Shown: piece after piece, positions 55,343 through 62,576 of the stretch
How positions within the stretch are numbered: position 1 is the stretch's first letter
Layout of the letters: each line of letters opens with the position of its first letter
From: Streptomyces pyxinicus
GTDB lineage: Bacteria; Actinomycetota; Actinomycetes; Streptomycetales; Streptomycetaceae
Reading direction: 5' to 3'
DNA: 64,000 bases
Assembly (NCBI RefSeq): GCF_024753135.1
Contig: NZ_JANUGP010000002.1
Location: forward strand, 310,001 to 374,000
The notes under the pieces: model-generated
Databases searched by the model: none
Seen by the model: only the letters and a program-made list of their open reading frames with translations
What the model was told of the DNA's origin: nothing
Made by a program: the position numbers and the translations under genes

Positions 55343-56296
55343 GTGAGCAGCCCTGATCCGGTCATCGACGCCAATCTCGCCATCGCGCTTGACGCTCTGC
55401 TGACCGAGCACAGCGTGACCCGCGCCGCCGCGCGTCTGCACACCTCACCGGCCGCCATGAGCCGCACCCTCGCCCGGCTGCGCCGCGTCCTCCAGGACCC
55501 CCTCCTGGTCCGGGCGGGACAGGCCATGGTCCCCACCCCGCGTGCCCAGGCGCTGCGCGAGGAGGCCGCCGCGGTGGTCCGCAGTCTCGGCGCGCTGCTC
55601 AGTCCCGGTGCGAGCGTCGACCCCGCCGGTCTGCGCGGCACCTTCACCCTCCAGGCCGCGGATCTGGTCGGTGCGGCGCTGGCCCCCGGGCTGCTGGCAC
55701 TGGGGCGGCGGGAGGCGCCGGGGGTCTCGTTCCGGATCCGGGCCGAGGAACTGGAGGCCGGGCCCGCGCTGCGTGACGGCCGGATCGACCTGGAGATCGG
55801 CGCCATCGACCACGTGGACCCGGAGACACAGGTCGAGGAGTTGGCCAACCTCCGCATGGTGGCGGCCGTCCGGGCCGGCCATCCGCTCACGGAGGGCACG
55901 CTGACCCCGGCCCGGCTCGCCGCCGCCCGGCACGTCGCCGTCAGCCGCCGCGGCCGGTTCAGCGGCCCGCTGGACACCGCGCTGGCCGAGCACGGCCTCC
56001 GGCGGCGGGTCGACGTCGTCCTTCCCGGGCACCTGGCCGCGATGACCCTCGCCGCCCGCAGCGACGTGGTCTGCCTCGTGCCCGCCGCGCTCCCCGGCGC
56101 CGCCCCGTCGCCCCTCACCCACGACGCCGACGCCCTCGGCCTGCGCCTCCTCGACATCCCCCTGACGCTGCCGCCCCTGACCATCGGCATGGCCTGGCAC
56201 CCCCGGCACACGGCGGACGGTGCCCACCGCTGGCTCCGCTCCGCCGCCCGCCGAGCGCTCCGCACCCCCACGGCCGAGGCCGGCGACCCCGGGTGA
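55343..56296 (+). CDS. LysR-family transcription regulator
   Basis: A 317-aa regulator. The N-terminal winged helix reads LAIALDALLTEHSVTRAAARL then HTSPAAMSRTLARLRRVLQD, followed by a periplasmic-binding-like effector domain (GTFTLQAADLVGAALAPGLL). It probably controls the divergent NmrA-darcynin operon. The start GTG at 55343 is close to a T-N11-A box. Its C-terminal codons and stop are the innermost copy of a 55-bp tandem repeat, so the annotated C-terminus ALRTPTAEAGDPG lies inside repeated sequence. Confidence 0.92.
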   Translation: MSSPDPVIDANLAIALDALLTEHSVTRAAARLHTSPAAMSRTLARLRRVLQDPLLVRAGQAMVPTPRAQALREEAAAVVRSLGALLSPGASVDPAGLRGTFTLQAADLVGAALAPGLLALGRREAPGVSFRIRAEELEAGPALRDGRIDLEIGAIDHVDPETQVEELANLRMVAAVRAGHPLTEGTLTPARLAAARHVAVSRRGRFSGPLDTALAEHGLRRRVDVVLPGHLAAMTLAARSDVVCLVPAALPGAAPSPLTHDADALGLRLLDIPLTLPPLTIGMAWHPRHTADGAHRWLRSAARRALRTPTAEAGDPG

Positions 56297-56425
56297 CACC
56301 ACCCGCCGGACGCACCGCACCCCAACAGCCGAGGTCAACGGCCCTGAGTGACACCGCCCGCCGGGCACTCCGCACCCCAACAGCCGAGGTCAGCGCCCCC
56401 GAGTGACACCGCCCGCCCGGCGAAC
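56245..56425. repeat. 55-bp tandem repeat from the lysR 3' end, 3 copies plus part
   Basis: The unit CGCACCCC(C/A)ACRGCCGAGG starts at 56261, 56316 and 56371, an exact 55-bp period, with part of a fourth copy to about 56425. The first copy holds the last codons and stop of the LysR gene; the other two repeat these including a TGA-bearing segment. Confidence 0.92.
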
Positions 56426-56602
56426 GCGCACTCGCCACGCACCACCGCACCCGTCACACAACACCCGACAGACTCGGCCACCCCACCACCGCACCCGTCA
56501 CACGACACCCGACAGACGCGGCCACCCCACCACCGCACCCGCCCGGCGCACGCGCACTCGCCGTGCACCACCGCACCCGTCAGGCGACACCCGACGGACT
56601 CG
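56426..56602. repeat. 44-bp tandem repeat from the cutC 3' end
   Basis: ACCACCGCACCCG starts copies at 56441, 56485, 56529 (44-bp period) and 56567 (38). The rightmost contains the cutC stop (56580-56582). A longer similarity with offset 126 (GGCGAACGCGCACTCGCC near 56419 and 56545) overlies it, so the array grew in more than one step. With the LysR array it fills the whole 283-bp convergent spacer. Confidence 0.88.
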
Positions 56603-57299
56603 GGGCCACCTCCGCGTCCAGCAAGGCCCGCCACTCCGCCACCGCCGCCGACGCGACCGGGCCCGACCAGCCCTCGGGGCGGGCCGCGCCGCCGATGTGG
56701 AAGGCGTCGATGCCCGCGTCGAGCAGGGACGGGACGTGGTCGAGGCGGAGGCCGCCGCCGACCAGGACCGTCTGGTCGTAGCCGGGCTCGCCGCGCCGGC
56801 CGGCCTCGGCGAGCAGGGTCGGCAGGCCGCTGTCCACGCCGGTGGCGGAGCCGGCCGTGAGGTAGGTGTCGAGGCCGGGCAGGCCCGCGAGCCGCCTGCG
56901 CAGCGCGGCCCGGTCGGCGGCCCGGTCGATGGCCCGGTGGAAGGTCCACGGGCAGCCGTCCAGCGCGCCGACGACCCGCTCCACCGCCGCCAGGTCCACC
57001 GCGCCGTCGGCGTCGAGGAAGCCGAGCACGAACTGGTCGGCGCCGGCCGCGCGCAGCTCGCCCGCGATGCCGACGAGCCGGTCCACGTCACCGGCCGCGA
57101 ACCCGTCGGCCAGCCGGAGCATCACGCGCAGGTCGATGTCCACGGCCGCCCGGACGCCGGCGACGGTGGCCGGGTCGGGGGTGAGCCCGTCGGCCGCCAT
57201 CTCGGTGACCAGCTCCAGCCGGTCCGCGCCTCCGGCCTGGGCGGCGACCGCGTCCTCGGCGTCGAGAGCGATCACCTCCAGGACTGCACGCTTGCTCAT
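56580..57299 (-). CDS. cutC: CutC-family protein
   Basis: A 239-aa TIM-barrel protein. The opening reads AVLEVIALDAEDAVAAQAGGADRLELV, and later FHRAIDRAADRAAL, LLAEAGRR and VLVGGGLRLDHVPSLLDAGI, the CutC hallmark. CutC was named for copper homeostasis in E. coli but its enzymatic role is not settled. The last residues APSPSGVA lie in repeated DNA. The start at 57299 has GGGGAG just upstream. A DasR-like site lies 40 bp upstream, which would tie it to N-acetylglucosamine control. Confidence 0.9.
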   Translation of the reverse strand: MSKRAVLEVIALDAEDAVAAQAGGADRLELVTEMAADGLTPDPATVAGVRAAVDIDLRVMLRLADGFAAGDVDRLVGIAGELRAAGADQFVLGFLDADGAVDLAAVERVVGALDGCPWTFHRAIDRAADRAALRRRLAGLPGLDTYLTAGSATGVDSGLPTLLAEAGRRGEPGYDQTVLVGGGLRLDHVPSLLDAGIDAFHIGGAARPEGWSGPVASAAVAEWRALLDAEVAPSPSGVA

Positions 57300-57338
57300 G
57301 GCTCCCCATTCGGTCGGCGTCCGCACACTCTTGCGCAT

Positions 57339-57354
57339 ACAGGTCTAGTCCAAT
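57339..57354. promoter_or_regulatory. Candidate DasR-responsive element upstream of cutC
   Basis: ACAGGTCTAGTCCAAT matches 13 of 16 positions of the DasR element ACTGGTCTAGACCACT known from Streptomyces amino-sugar genes. It lies 40-55 bp upstream of the cutC start, within the range of a promoter. Confidence 0.5.
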
Positions 57355-57392
57355 TCAAGAGTACGCTGCCCAGTCCCGCCCCCGGTCACGCC

Positions 57393-58064
57393 TCAGCCGA
57401 AGATGTTCAGCTCCGCCTCCCGCGCCCCGGCCAGCTCGTACGCCGCGCCGTTCAGCGGACGCCCCGCGTACAGCCGTACGAGGGTGGGCGCGTCCCCGAT
57501 GAAGCGCACGGGCGGGCCGGAGGCCGTCGGGGCGCCGAGCCGCAGCGGTTCGTCCACGTCGTCCAGGTCGGCGTGCAGGGACAGGTGCGCCTGCTCCCGG
57601 GTGACCCACGCCAGCAGCGCCAGCGCGTCCGGCAGCCCGGCACCGCCGTACGCGCCGGGCTCGCCGAAAACGTCCCGTACGTCCCCCGCGTGCACCCACT
57701 CCCCCAGCGCGATCATGTCGAGCCGCCCGTCCCACGCGGCGATCACCGGCCCGGCCTCGGTCATCCCGCGCTCCAGCTCGTCCACCACCCGGGCGTTGGT
57801 CCACTCCGCGCGCTCGGCGATGTCCCGCTCGTTGGACTCGGGCGAGAACACGCCCGGCTCGTACCGGCTCTCCACCACCCGCAGCAGCGCGGCCGAGCAG
57901 TGCGCCAGCACGTCCCGTACCGTCCACCCCGGACAGGCGGCGGCCGGCCGCGCGAAGTCCGCGTCCGGGCGGGAGCGCAGCAGCGGTATCAGCGCCTTCC
58001 GCTCGATCTCCAGGAGCCGGCCGGGCAGTTGGGGGTCGCGAGGTACGCGTACGTCATCGGTCAT
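57393..58064 (-). CDS. Mycothiol-dependent maleylpyruvate isomerase-family protein
   Basis: A 223-aa DinB/MPI-type four-helix protein, with the metal-binding His in VRDVLAHCSAALLRV and the motif IALGEWVHAGDVRDVFGEPG. Members use mycothiol as cofactor; most are of unknown substrate. The C-terminal domain (RLGAPTASGPPVRFIGDAPT) resembles the SCP2-like fold usual in this family. The start at 58064 lacks a ribosome-binding site and may be leaderless. It is upstream of cutC on the same strand. Confidence 0.8.
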   Translation of the reverse strand: MTDDVRVPRDPQLPGRLLEIERKALIPLLRSRPDADFARPAAACPGWTVRDVLAHCSAALLRVVESRYEPGVFSPESNERDIAERAEWTNARVVDELERGMTEAGPVIAAWDGRLDMIALGEWVHAGDVRDVFGEPGAYGGAGLPDALALLAWVTREQAHLSLHADLDDVDEPLRLGAPTASGPPVRFIGDAPTLVRLYAGRPLNGAAYELAGAREAELNIFG

Positions 58065-58158
58065 GGCGCCACGCTAGGCCGACACGGACCGGCCCGACAG
58101 GGCGCCTGCCGGCCGGGCTCGGGCCGCCGCGCGACCGGCGCCGGTGAAGAATGGACGC

Positions 58159-58803
58159 ATGGCCGATCTCGACGCCCTGCGTCTCCGCTTCGTCCGCGCG
58201 CTTGAGGCAGCCCGCGCCTCCACCGGGGGCCCCGACCCGACGCCGTACGCCGACAACCTGCTCGTCCGCTGGCAGGAGCCGCAGCGCCGCTACCACACGG
58301 TGGCCCACCTGACCGCCGTCCTGGACCGGATCGACGTGCTGCGGGAGTACGCCGCCGACCCGGACGTGGTGCGGCTGGCCGCCTGGTTCCACGACGCCGT
58401 CTACCTGCCCGACCGCTCCGAGAACGAGGAGCGCTCCGCGCGGCTGGCCGAGCGCGCGCTGCCGGAGGCGGGCATGCCGGACGCGGTGACCGCCGAGGTG
58501 GCCCGGCTGGTCCGGCTGACCGTGACGCACGACCCGGCCGACGACGACCGCGACGGCCAGGTGCTGTGCGACGCCGACCTCGCGATCCTGGCCGCGCCCC
58601 CGTCGGCGTACGCCGTCTACACCGCCGAAGTGCGCGAGGAGTACCACTTCGTGCCCGGCGACGCCTTCCGGCAGGGGCGCGCGGCGGTCCTGCGCCAACT
58701 CCTGGAGCTGCCACGGCTGTTCCGCACTCCCTACGGGCGGGAGCACTGGGAGGCCACCGCCCGCTACAACCTCGCCGGCGAGCTGGAAATGCTGTCGACC
58801 TGA
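58159..58803 (+). CDS. HD-domain metal-dependent hydrolase
   Basis: A 214-aa protein with the HD-superfamily ligands: RYHTVAHLTAVL (His), AAWFHDAVY (the HD pair) and LCDADLAILAAPPSAY (Asp). It resembles small predicted phosphohydrolases encoded next to transferase genes. The ATG at 58159 follows GGTGAAGAA; an in-frame GTG at 58144 is possible. Divergent from the isomerase-family gene, 26 bp upstream of the fused isomerase-GNAT gene on the same strand, so likely an operon. Confidence 0.85.
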   Translation: MADLDALRLRFVRALEAARASTGGPDPTPYADNLLVRWQEPQRRYHTVAHLTAVLDRIDVLREYAADPDVVRLAAWFHDAVYLPDRSENEERSARLAERALPEAGMPDAVTAEVARLVRLTVTHDPADDDRDGQVLCDADLAILAAPPSAYAVYTAEVREEYHFVPGDAFRQGRAAVLRQLLELPRLFRTPYGREHWEATARYNLAGELEMLST

Positions 58804-58829
58804 GGGGGTACGGCCCCTAGGGTGCGCCC

Positions 58830-59906
58830 ATGCGAGCAATCAGCGGGGACGACGTGAACAGGGCCGTGGCCGGGTGCCTGGCGGCCCTGCGACCAGCGGT
58901 GGACCGGGACTGGACGGAGGTCGGCGCGGGCGGTCTTGAGTGGGACTGCCATGCCACCGCCGTCCATGTGGCCGACGACCTGGTGGCCTACGCCGCCAAC
59001 CTGGCCGGCCGGGCCCAGGACGCCTACGTGCCCTTCGAACAGCGGCTGGACGAGGGCACCGGCAACGCGGGCCTGCTCCAGGTGATCGAGGCGACCGGCG
59101 CGCTGCTCGCCGCCGCCGTCGACACCGCCCCGCCCGGTGTCCGCGGCTTCCACAACTACCCCTTCGGCAGCGCCGACCGCCACGGCTTCGCGGCGATGGG
59201 CATCGCCGAAGTGCTGCTGCACACCCATGACATGGCCGAGGGGCTCGGCCTCGCGTACAAGCCCGCCGAGGAGTTGGCGGAGTCCGTGCTGTCCTGGCTC
59301 TTCCCGCATGTGCAGCCGGGGCCCGAGGCCTGGCCGACGCTGCTGTGGGCCACCGGGCGCGGCGAACTGCCCGGCCGGGCCCCGGTCACCGAGTGGCGCT
59401 GGCGCAACAACCTCGTCATCCCCGCCGAGCGTCTCACCCTCACCGGGCTGCGCCCCGCCGTCGCCCGCGACCTGCGCCTCGGCGGCGACGGCGGCCTCGA
59501 CTGGCCGGCGGGCGGCCCCTACGACGGCACCCGGGAGGCCGCCGGCCTGCTGGTCAAGGCGTACGAAGCGGGCGTCCACCGACCGGAGTTCGGCGTCTTC
59601 GCCCTGGTCCGGCACGCGGACGGCCGCGCGATCGGCGGCATCGGCTTCCACGGCGCACCCGACGAGGACGGCCGCGTGGAGATCGGCTACGACCTGGTGC
59701 CGGACGCCCGGGGCCAGGGCTACGCGACGGAGGCACTGCGGGCGCTGGCCGCGTGGGCGCTGGCCCGCGAGGACGTCACCTCGGTGTTCGCGACCGTCGA
59801 GCGGGACAACGCCCCCTCGCACGCGGTCGTCACCCGGGCCGGTTTCCGGCTGGTCAGCGAGGCCGGCGACGGCGGCGCGGAACTGGCCTACGAGCTGCGC
59901 GGCTGA
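58830..59906 (+). CDS. Mycothiol isomerase-like/GNAT fusion protein
   Basis: A 358-aa protein made of two modules. Residues 1-185 have the MPI/DinB-like pattern (WDCHATAVHVADDLVAYAANL and GIAEVLLHTHDMAEGLGL, His and Asp candidates for metal). Residues 195-358 are a GNAT domain (RLTLTGLRPAVARDL, motif A LVPDARGQGYATEAL, motif B THAV-like SHAVVTRAGFRLVSE). The fusion suggests an acetyl transfer linked to mycothiol or DinB-type chemistry; no precedent is recalled. The 3' end is triplicated in a 37-bp tandem repeat. Confidence 0.8.
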   Translation: MRAISGDDVNRAVAGCLAALRPAVDRDWTEVGAGGLEWDCHATAVHVADDLVAYAANLAGRAQDAYVPFEQRLDEGTGNAGLLQVIEATGALLAAAVDTAPPGVRGFHNYPFGSADRHGFAAMGIAEVLLHTHDMAEGLGLAYKPAEELAESVLSWLFPHVQPGPEAWPTLLWATGRGELPGRAPVTEWRWRNNLVIPAERLTLTGLRPAVARDLRLGGDGGLDWPAGGPYDGTREAAGLLVKAYEAGVHRPEFGVFALVRHADGRAIGGIGFHGAPDEDGRVEIGYDLVPDARGQGYATEALRALAAWALAREDVTSVFATVERDNAPSHAVVTRAGFRLVSEAGDGGAELAYELRG

Positions 59907-59990
59907 GGAAGACGGCGGACACGCCTACGAACTCCGCCGCTGAAGAAGTCGGAAACCCGGCCTACGGCTCCCGAGTCCAAGCGCTCCCCT
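59886..59990. repeat. 37-bp tandem repeat at the fusion gene's 3' end
   Basis: GCCTACGAGCTGCGCGGCTG and decayed copies begin at 59886, 59923 and 59960, an exact 37-bp period. The first contains the last codons and TGA of the fusion gene; the next repeats them (GCCTACGAACTCCGCCGCTG), and the third is partial and runs into the DUF4031 stop. Confidence 0.9.
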
Positions 59991-60240
59991 TGCGCCGCCG
60001 CAACCCCGCCGCCCGTAGCAGCCGCACCACCTCGCGGCTGCTGACCTCCACCGCCCCGGCGGCCACCGCGTCCCGGTACCGGTGCGCGGGCAGGTCGTAG
60101 TGGTCGCGTTCGAAGGCCCGCCTCGGCACGCCCAACGAGTCGGCGAACGCGCGGAGTTCGTCGTACGACACGTCGCTCACCAGATGCGACCACATGCGCC
60201 CGTGGCCGGGCCAGGTCGGCGGGTCGATGTAGAGGGTCAC
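59962..60240 (-). CDS. DUF4031-family protein
   Basis: A 92-aa protein matching DUF4031: TLYIDPPTWPGHGRMWSHLV, SDVSYDELRAFADSLG, RAFERDHYDLPAHRY. It is a small alpha/beta domain of unknown activity, possibly metal-binding via His/Asp. The GTG at 60240 overlaps the upstream gene's stop by four bases (GTGA), so the two are coupled. The stop of this gene lies in the third, partial copy of the 37-bp repeat. Confidence 0.82.
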   Translation of the reverse strand: MTLYIDPPTWPGHGRMWSHLVSDVSYDELRAFADSLGVPRRAFERDHYDLPAHRYRDAVAAGAVEVSSREVVRLLRAAGLRRRKGSAWTREP

Positions 60241-60620
60241 GAGGAGGCCGTCCCGCCGGTGGCCGAGCCCAGCGCGCCGACGGCGGCGACCTTCACGCCC
60301 GCCTGGTGGCACACCCAGTGCGGGTCGGGGCCCAGCTCCGGCTCCACCTCCAGGGCGTGCGGGTCGCCCGAGCCGCACACCGGGCACAGCGGCCAGCGGC
60401 CGTACCGCTCCAGCAGCGCGTCCTGCACGTCCTGGGCGACCAGACCGGCGACGTAGGCGGCGCCGTCCGGCCACTGCTCGACCCACCAGCGGCGCTGCGC
60501 CACCGACTCCTCGACCAGGGAGACCACGTCCGCGTCGGCGACCCCGCGCGCCATCAGGTCGGCGAGCACCAGGGCGCGCGCGGCGTGCAGGGTCTGCTCC
60601 AGGGGGCTGACGGGTTCCAT
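60237..60620 (-). CDS. Zinc-ribbon-like small protein
   Basis: A 127-aa acidic protein, mostly helical, with one CPVCGSGDPH knuckle near residue 75 and an HWVCHQAG motif near residue 105 that may complete a CxxC...C/H zinc site. Family unknown. Start ATG at 60620 with GGGTGGC just upstream; further ATGs at 60629 and 60674 are in frame. The latter lies in the RpiR operator dyad and would give a start mirroring that of the rpiR gene. Divergent from rpiR and coupled to the DUF4031 gene. Confidence 0.6.
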   Translation of the reverse strand: MEPVSPLEQTLHAARALVLADLMARGVADADVVSLVEESVAQRRWWVEQWPDGAAYVAGLVAQDVQDALLERYGRWPLCPVCGSGDPHALEVEPELGPDPHWVCHQAGVKVAAVGALGSATGGTASS

Positions 60621-60657
60621 GCCACCCATTGTGCGCACTCTTGACCCCGCCACCGAA

Positions 60658-60705
60658 CCGAAAATATCTTTCATCCGTGACCCAGGACATGAAGGAAATT
60701 TTCGG
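60658..60705. promoter_or_regulatory. Candidate RpiR/MurR operator dyad
   Basis: Arms CCGAAAATATCTTTCAT (60658-60674) and ATGAAGGAAATTTTCGG (60689-60705) are complementary at 15 of 17 positions around a 14-base centre. Each arm is itself a GAAA...TTTC-like half dyad. It overlaps the probable rpiR start (GTG 60677) and the upstream part of the divergent gene, as expected for an autoregulated MurNAc locus. Confidence 0.6.
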
Positions 60706-61582
60706 CAGTCCGGGCGGCACGCTCGCCGCCAAGGTGCGTACCCTCGCCCCCTCCATGACCCGGTCCATGCAGCGCGTCGCGGAGGCGGTCGCCGCCGACC
60801 CGGCCGGCTGCGCCGCGCTCACCGTCACCGGCCTCGCCGAACTCACCGGCACCAGCGAGGCCACCGTCGTGCGCACCGCCCGGCTGCTCGGCTACCCGGG
60901 CTACCGCGACCTGCGCCTCGCCCTCGCCGGGCTCGCCGCGCAGCAGCAGTCGGGCCGGGCGCCCGCCATCACGACGGACATCGCGGTGGACGACCCCATC
61001 GCCGACGTGGTGGCCAAGCTGGCGTACGAGGAGCAGCAGACCCTCGCCGACACCGCCGCCGGGCTCGACACGGGCCAGTTGGACGCGGCCGTCGTCGCGC
61101 TCGCCGGGGCCCGCCGCACCGACGTGTACGGCATAGGGGCGTCCGGGCTCGTCGCCCAGGACCTCACCCAGAAGCTGCTGCGCATAGGGCTCATAGCCCA
61201 CGCGCACAGCGACCCGCACCTCGCGGTGACCAACGCGGTGCAGCTGCGCTCGGGGGACGTGGCCATCGCGATCACCCACTCCGGCTCGACGGGGGACGTC
61301 ATAGAGCCGCTGCGGGTGGCCTTCGAGCACGGGGCGACCACCGTCGCCATCACCGGCCGGCCCGACTCGCCGGTCACCCAGTACGCCGACCACGTGCTGA
61401 CCACGTCCACCTCACGGGAGACCGAGCTGCGGCCGGCCGCGATGTCCTCGCGGACCAGCCAACTGCTCGTGGTGGACTGCCTGTTCGTGGGAGTGGCACA
61501 GCGTACGTACGACTCGGCGGCGCCCGCGCTGGCCGCGTCGTACGAGGCGCTGGCCCACCGGCACCGCACCAACCCCAGGTGA
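60677..61582 (+). CDS. RpiR-family regulator (MurR-like)
   Basis: A 301-aa sugar-phosphate-responsive regulator. The N-terminal HTH reads TVTGLAELTGTSEATVVRTA and RLLGYPGYRDLRLAL. The C-terminal SIS domain reads DVYGIGASGLVAQDLTQKLL and AIAITHSGSTGDVIEPLRVA, the sugar-phosphate site. It most likely senses MurNAc-6-phosphate and controls murQ-murP next to it and itself. The GTG at 60677 gives the usual family start (TQDMKEIFG); there is no ribosome-binding site, so translation may be leaderless. Confidence 0.92.
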   Translation: MTQDMKEIFGSPGGTLAAKVRTLAPSMTRSMQRVAEAVAADPAGCAALTVTGLAELTGTSEATVVRTARLLGYPGYRDLRLALAGLAAQQQSGRAPAITTDIAVDDPIADVVAKLAYEEQQTLADTAAGLDTGQLDAAVVALAGARRTDVYGIGASGLVAQDLTQKLLRIGLIAHAHSDPHLAVTNAVQLRSGDVAIAITHSGSTGDVIEPLRVAFEHGATTVAITGRPDSPVTQYADHVLTTSTSRETELRPAAMSSRTSQLLVVDCLFVGVAQRTYDSAAPALAASYEALAHRHRTNPR

Positions 61583-61636
61583 ACGAACCGCAGGTGCCGT
61601 AAGAGCCTGCGCCCGAACCGGAGAGAGCCGCACCTC

Positions 61637-62560
61637 ATGACCTCCCCTGACCTGCGCAGTCAGCTGGCCTCCCTGACCACCGAGGCCTTCCGTCCCGAGC
61701 TGGCCGGGATCGACCGGCTGTCCACCTTCGACATCGCCCGCCTGATGAACGGCGAGGACGCGGGCGTGCCCACGGCCGTCGCCGCCCAGCTCCCCCGGAT
61801 CGCCGCCGCCGTCGACGCGGTGGCGGCCCGGATGGCCCGTGGCGGACGCCTGGTCTACGCCGGGGCCGGTACCGCCGGCCGGCTCGGCGTGCTGGACGCC
61901 TCCGAGTGCCCGCCCACCTTCAACACCGACCCCGCCCAGGTCGTCGGCCTGATCGCGGGCGGCCCCGAGGCGATGGTGACCTCCGTCGAGGGCGCCGAGG
62001 ACTCCGCCGAGCTGGCCCGGCGCGACCTGGACGCCCTGAAGCTCGGCCCCGACGACACGGTGGTCGGCGTCTCCGCCTCCGGCCGCACCCCGTACGCCGT
62101 CGGCGCCGTCGAGCACGCCCGTGCGCTGGGCGCCCTCACGGTCGGCCTGTCCTGCAACGAGCACAGCGCGCTCGCGGCGGCGGCCGAGCACGGCATCGAG
62201 GTGGTCACCGGCCCCGAGCTGATCACCGGCTCCACCCGCCTCAAGGCCGGGACGGCGCAGAAACTCGTCCTCAACATGATCTCGACGATCACGATGATCC
62301 GGCTCGGCAAGACGTACGGGAACCTGATGGTCGACGTCCGGGCCTCCAACGACAAGCTGCGGGCCCGCTCGCACCGGATCGTGTCCCTGGCCACGGGTGC
62401 GGGGGACGACGAGATCGAGAAGGCGCTCACCGAGACCGGGGGCGAGGTGAAGCACGCGATCCTCACCCTGCTCGCCGGGGTGGACGGCCCGACGGCCGCC
62501 CGCCTTCTGGAGGAGACCGGCGGCCATCTGCGCGCCGCGCTGGCGCGGGCGGCCGGCTGA
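61637..62560 (+). CDS. murQ: N-acetylmuramic acid 6-phosphate etherase
   Basis: A 307-aa SIS-fold lyase that cleaves the lactyl ether of MurNAc-6-P to GlcNAc-6-P and lactate. The family stretch VYAGAGTAGRLGVLDASECP and its PTFNTDP continuation are clear, with VEGAEDSAELARRDL (general base Glu region) and GVSASGRTPYAVGAV after. Length and order fit the standard MurQ. It lies 54 bp after rpiR and 16 bp before murP, in one operon for recycling or uptake of wall MurNAc. GGAGAG lies upstream of the ATG. Confidence 0.96.
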   Translation: MTSPDLRSQLASLTTEAFRPELAGIDRLSTFDIARLMNGEDAGVPTAVAAQLPRIAAAVDAVAARMARGGRLVYAGAGTAGRLGVLDASECPPTFNTDPAQVVGLIAGGPEAMVTSVEGAEDSAELARRDLDALKLGPDDTVVGVSASGRTPYAVGAVEHARALGALTVGLSCNEHSALAAAAEHGIEVVTGPELITGSTRLKAGTAQKLVLNMISTITMIRLGKTYGNLMVDVRASNDKLRARSHRIVSLATGAGDDEIEKALTETGGEVKHAILTLLAGVDGPTAARLLEETGGHLRAALARAAG

Positions 62561-62576
62561 CCCGCACGCTCGGGTC

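Noticed and set aside
56245..56602. A CRISPR array between lysR and cutC
   Set aside because: Units are contiguous 44-55 bp repeats derived from flanking gene ends, with no unique spacers between them and no cas genes nearby.
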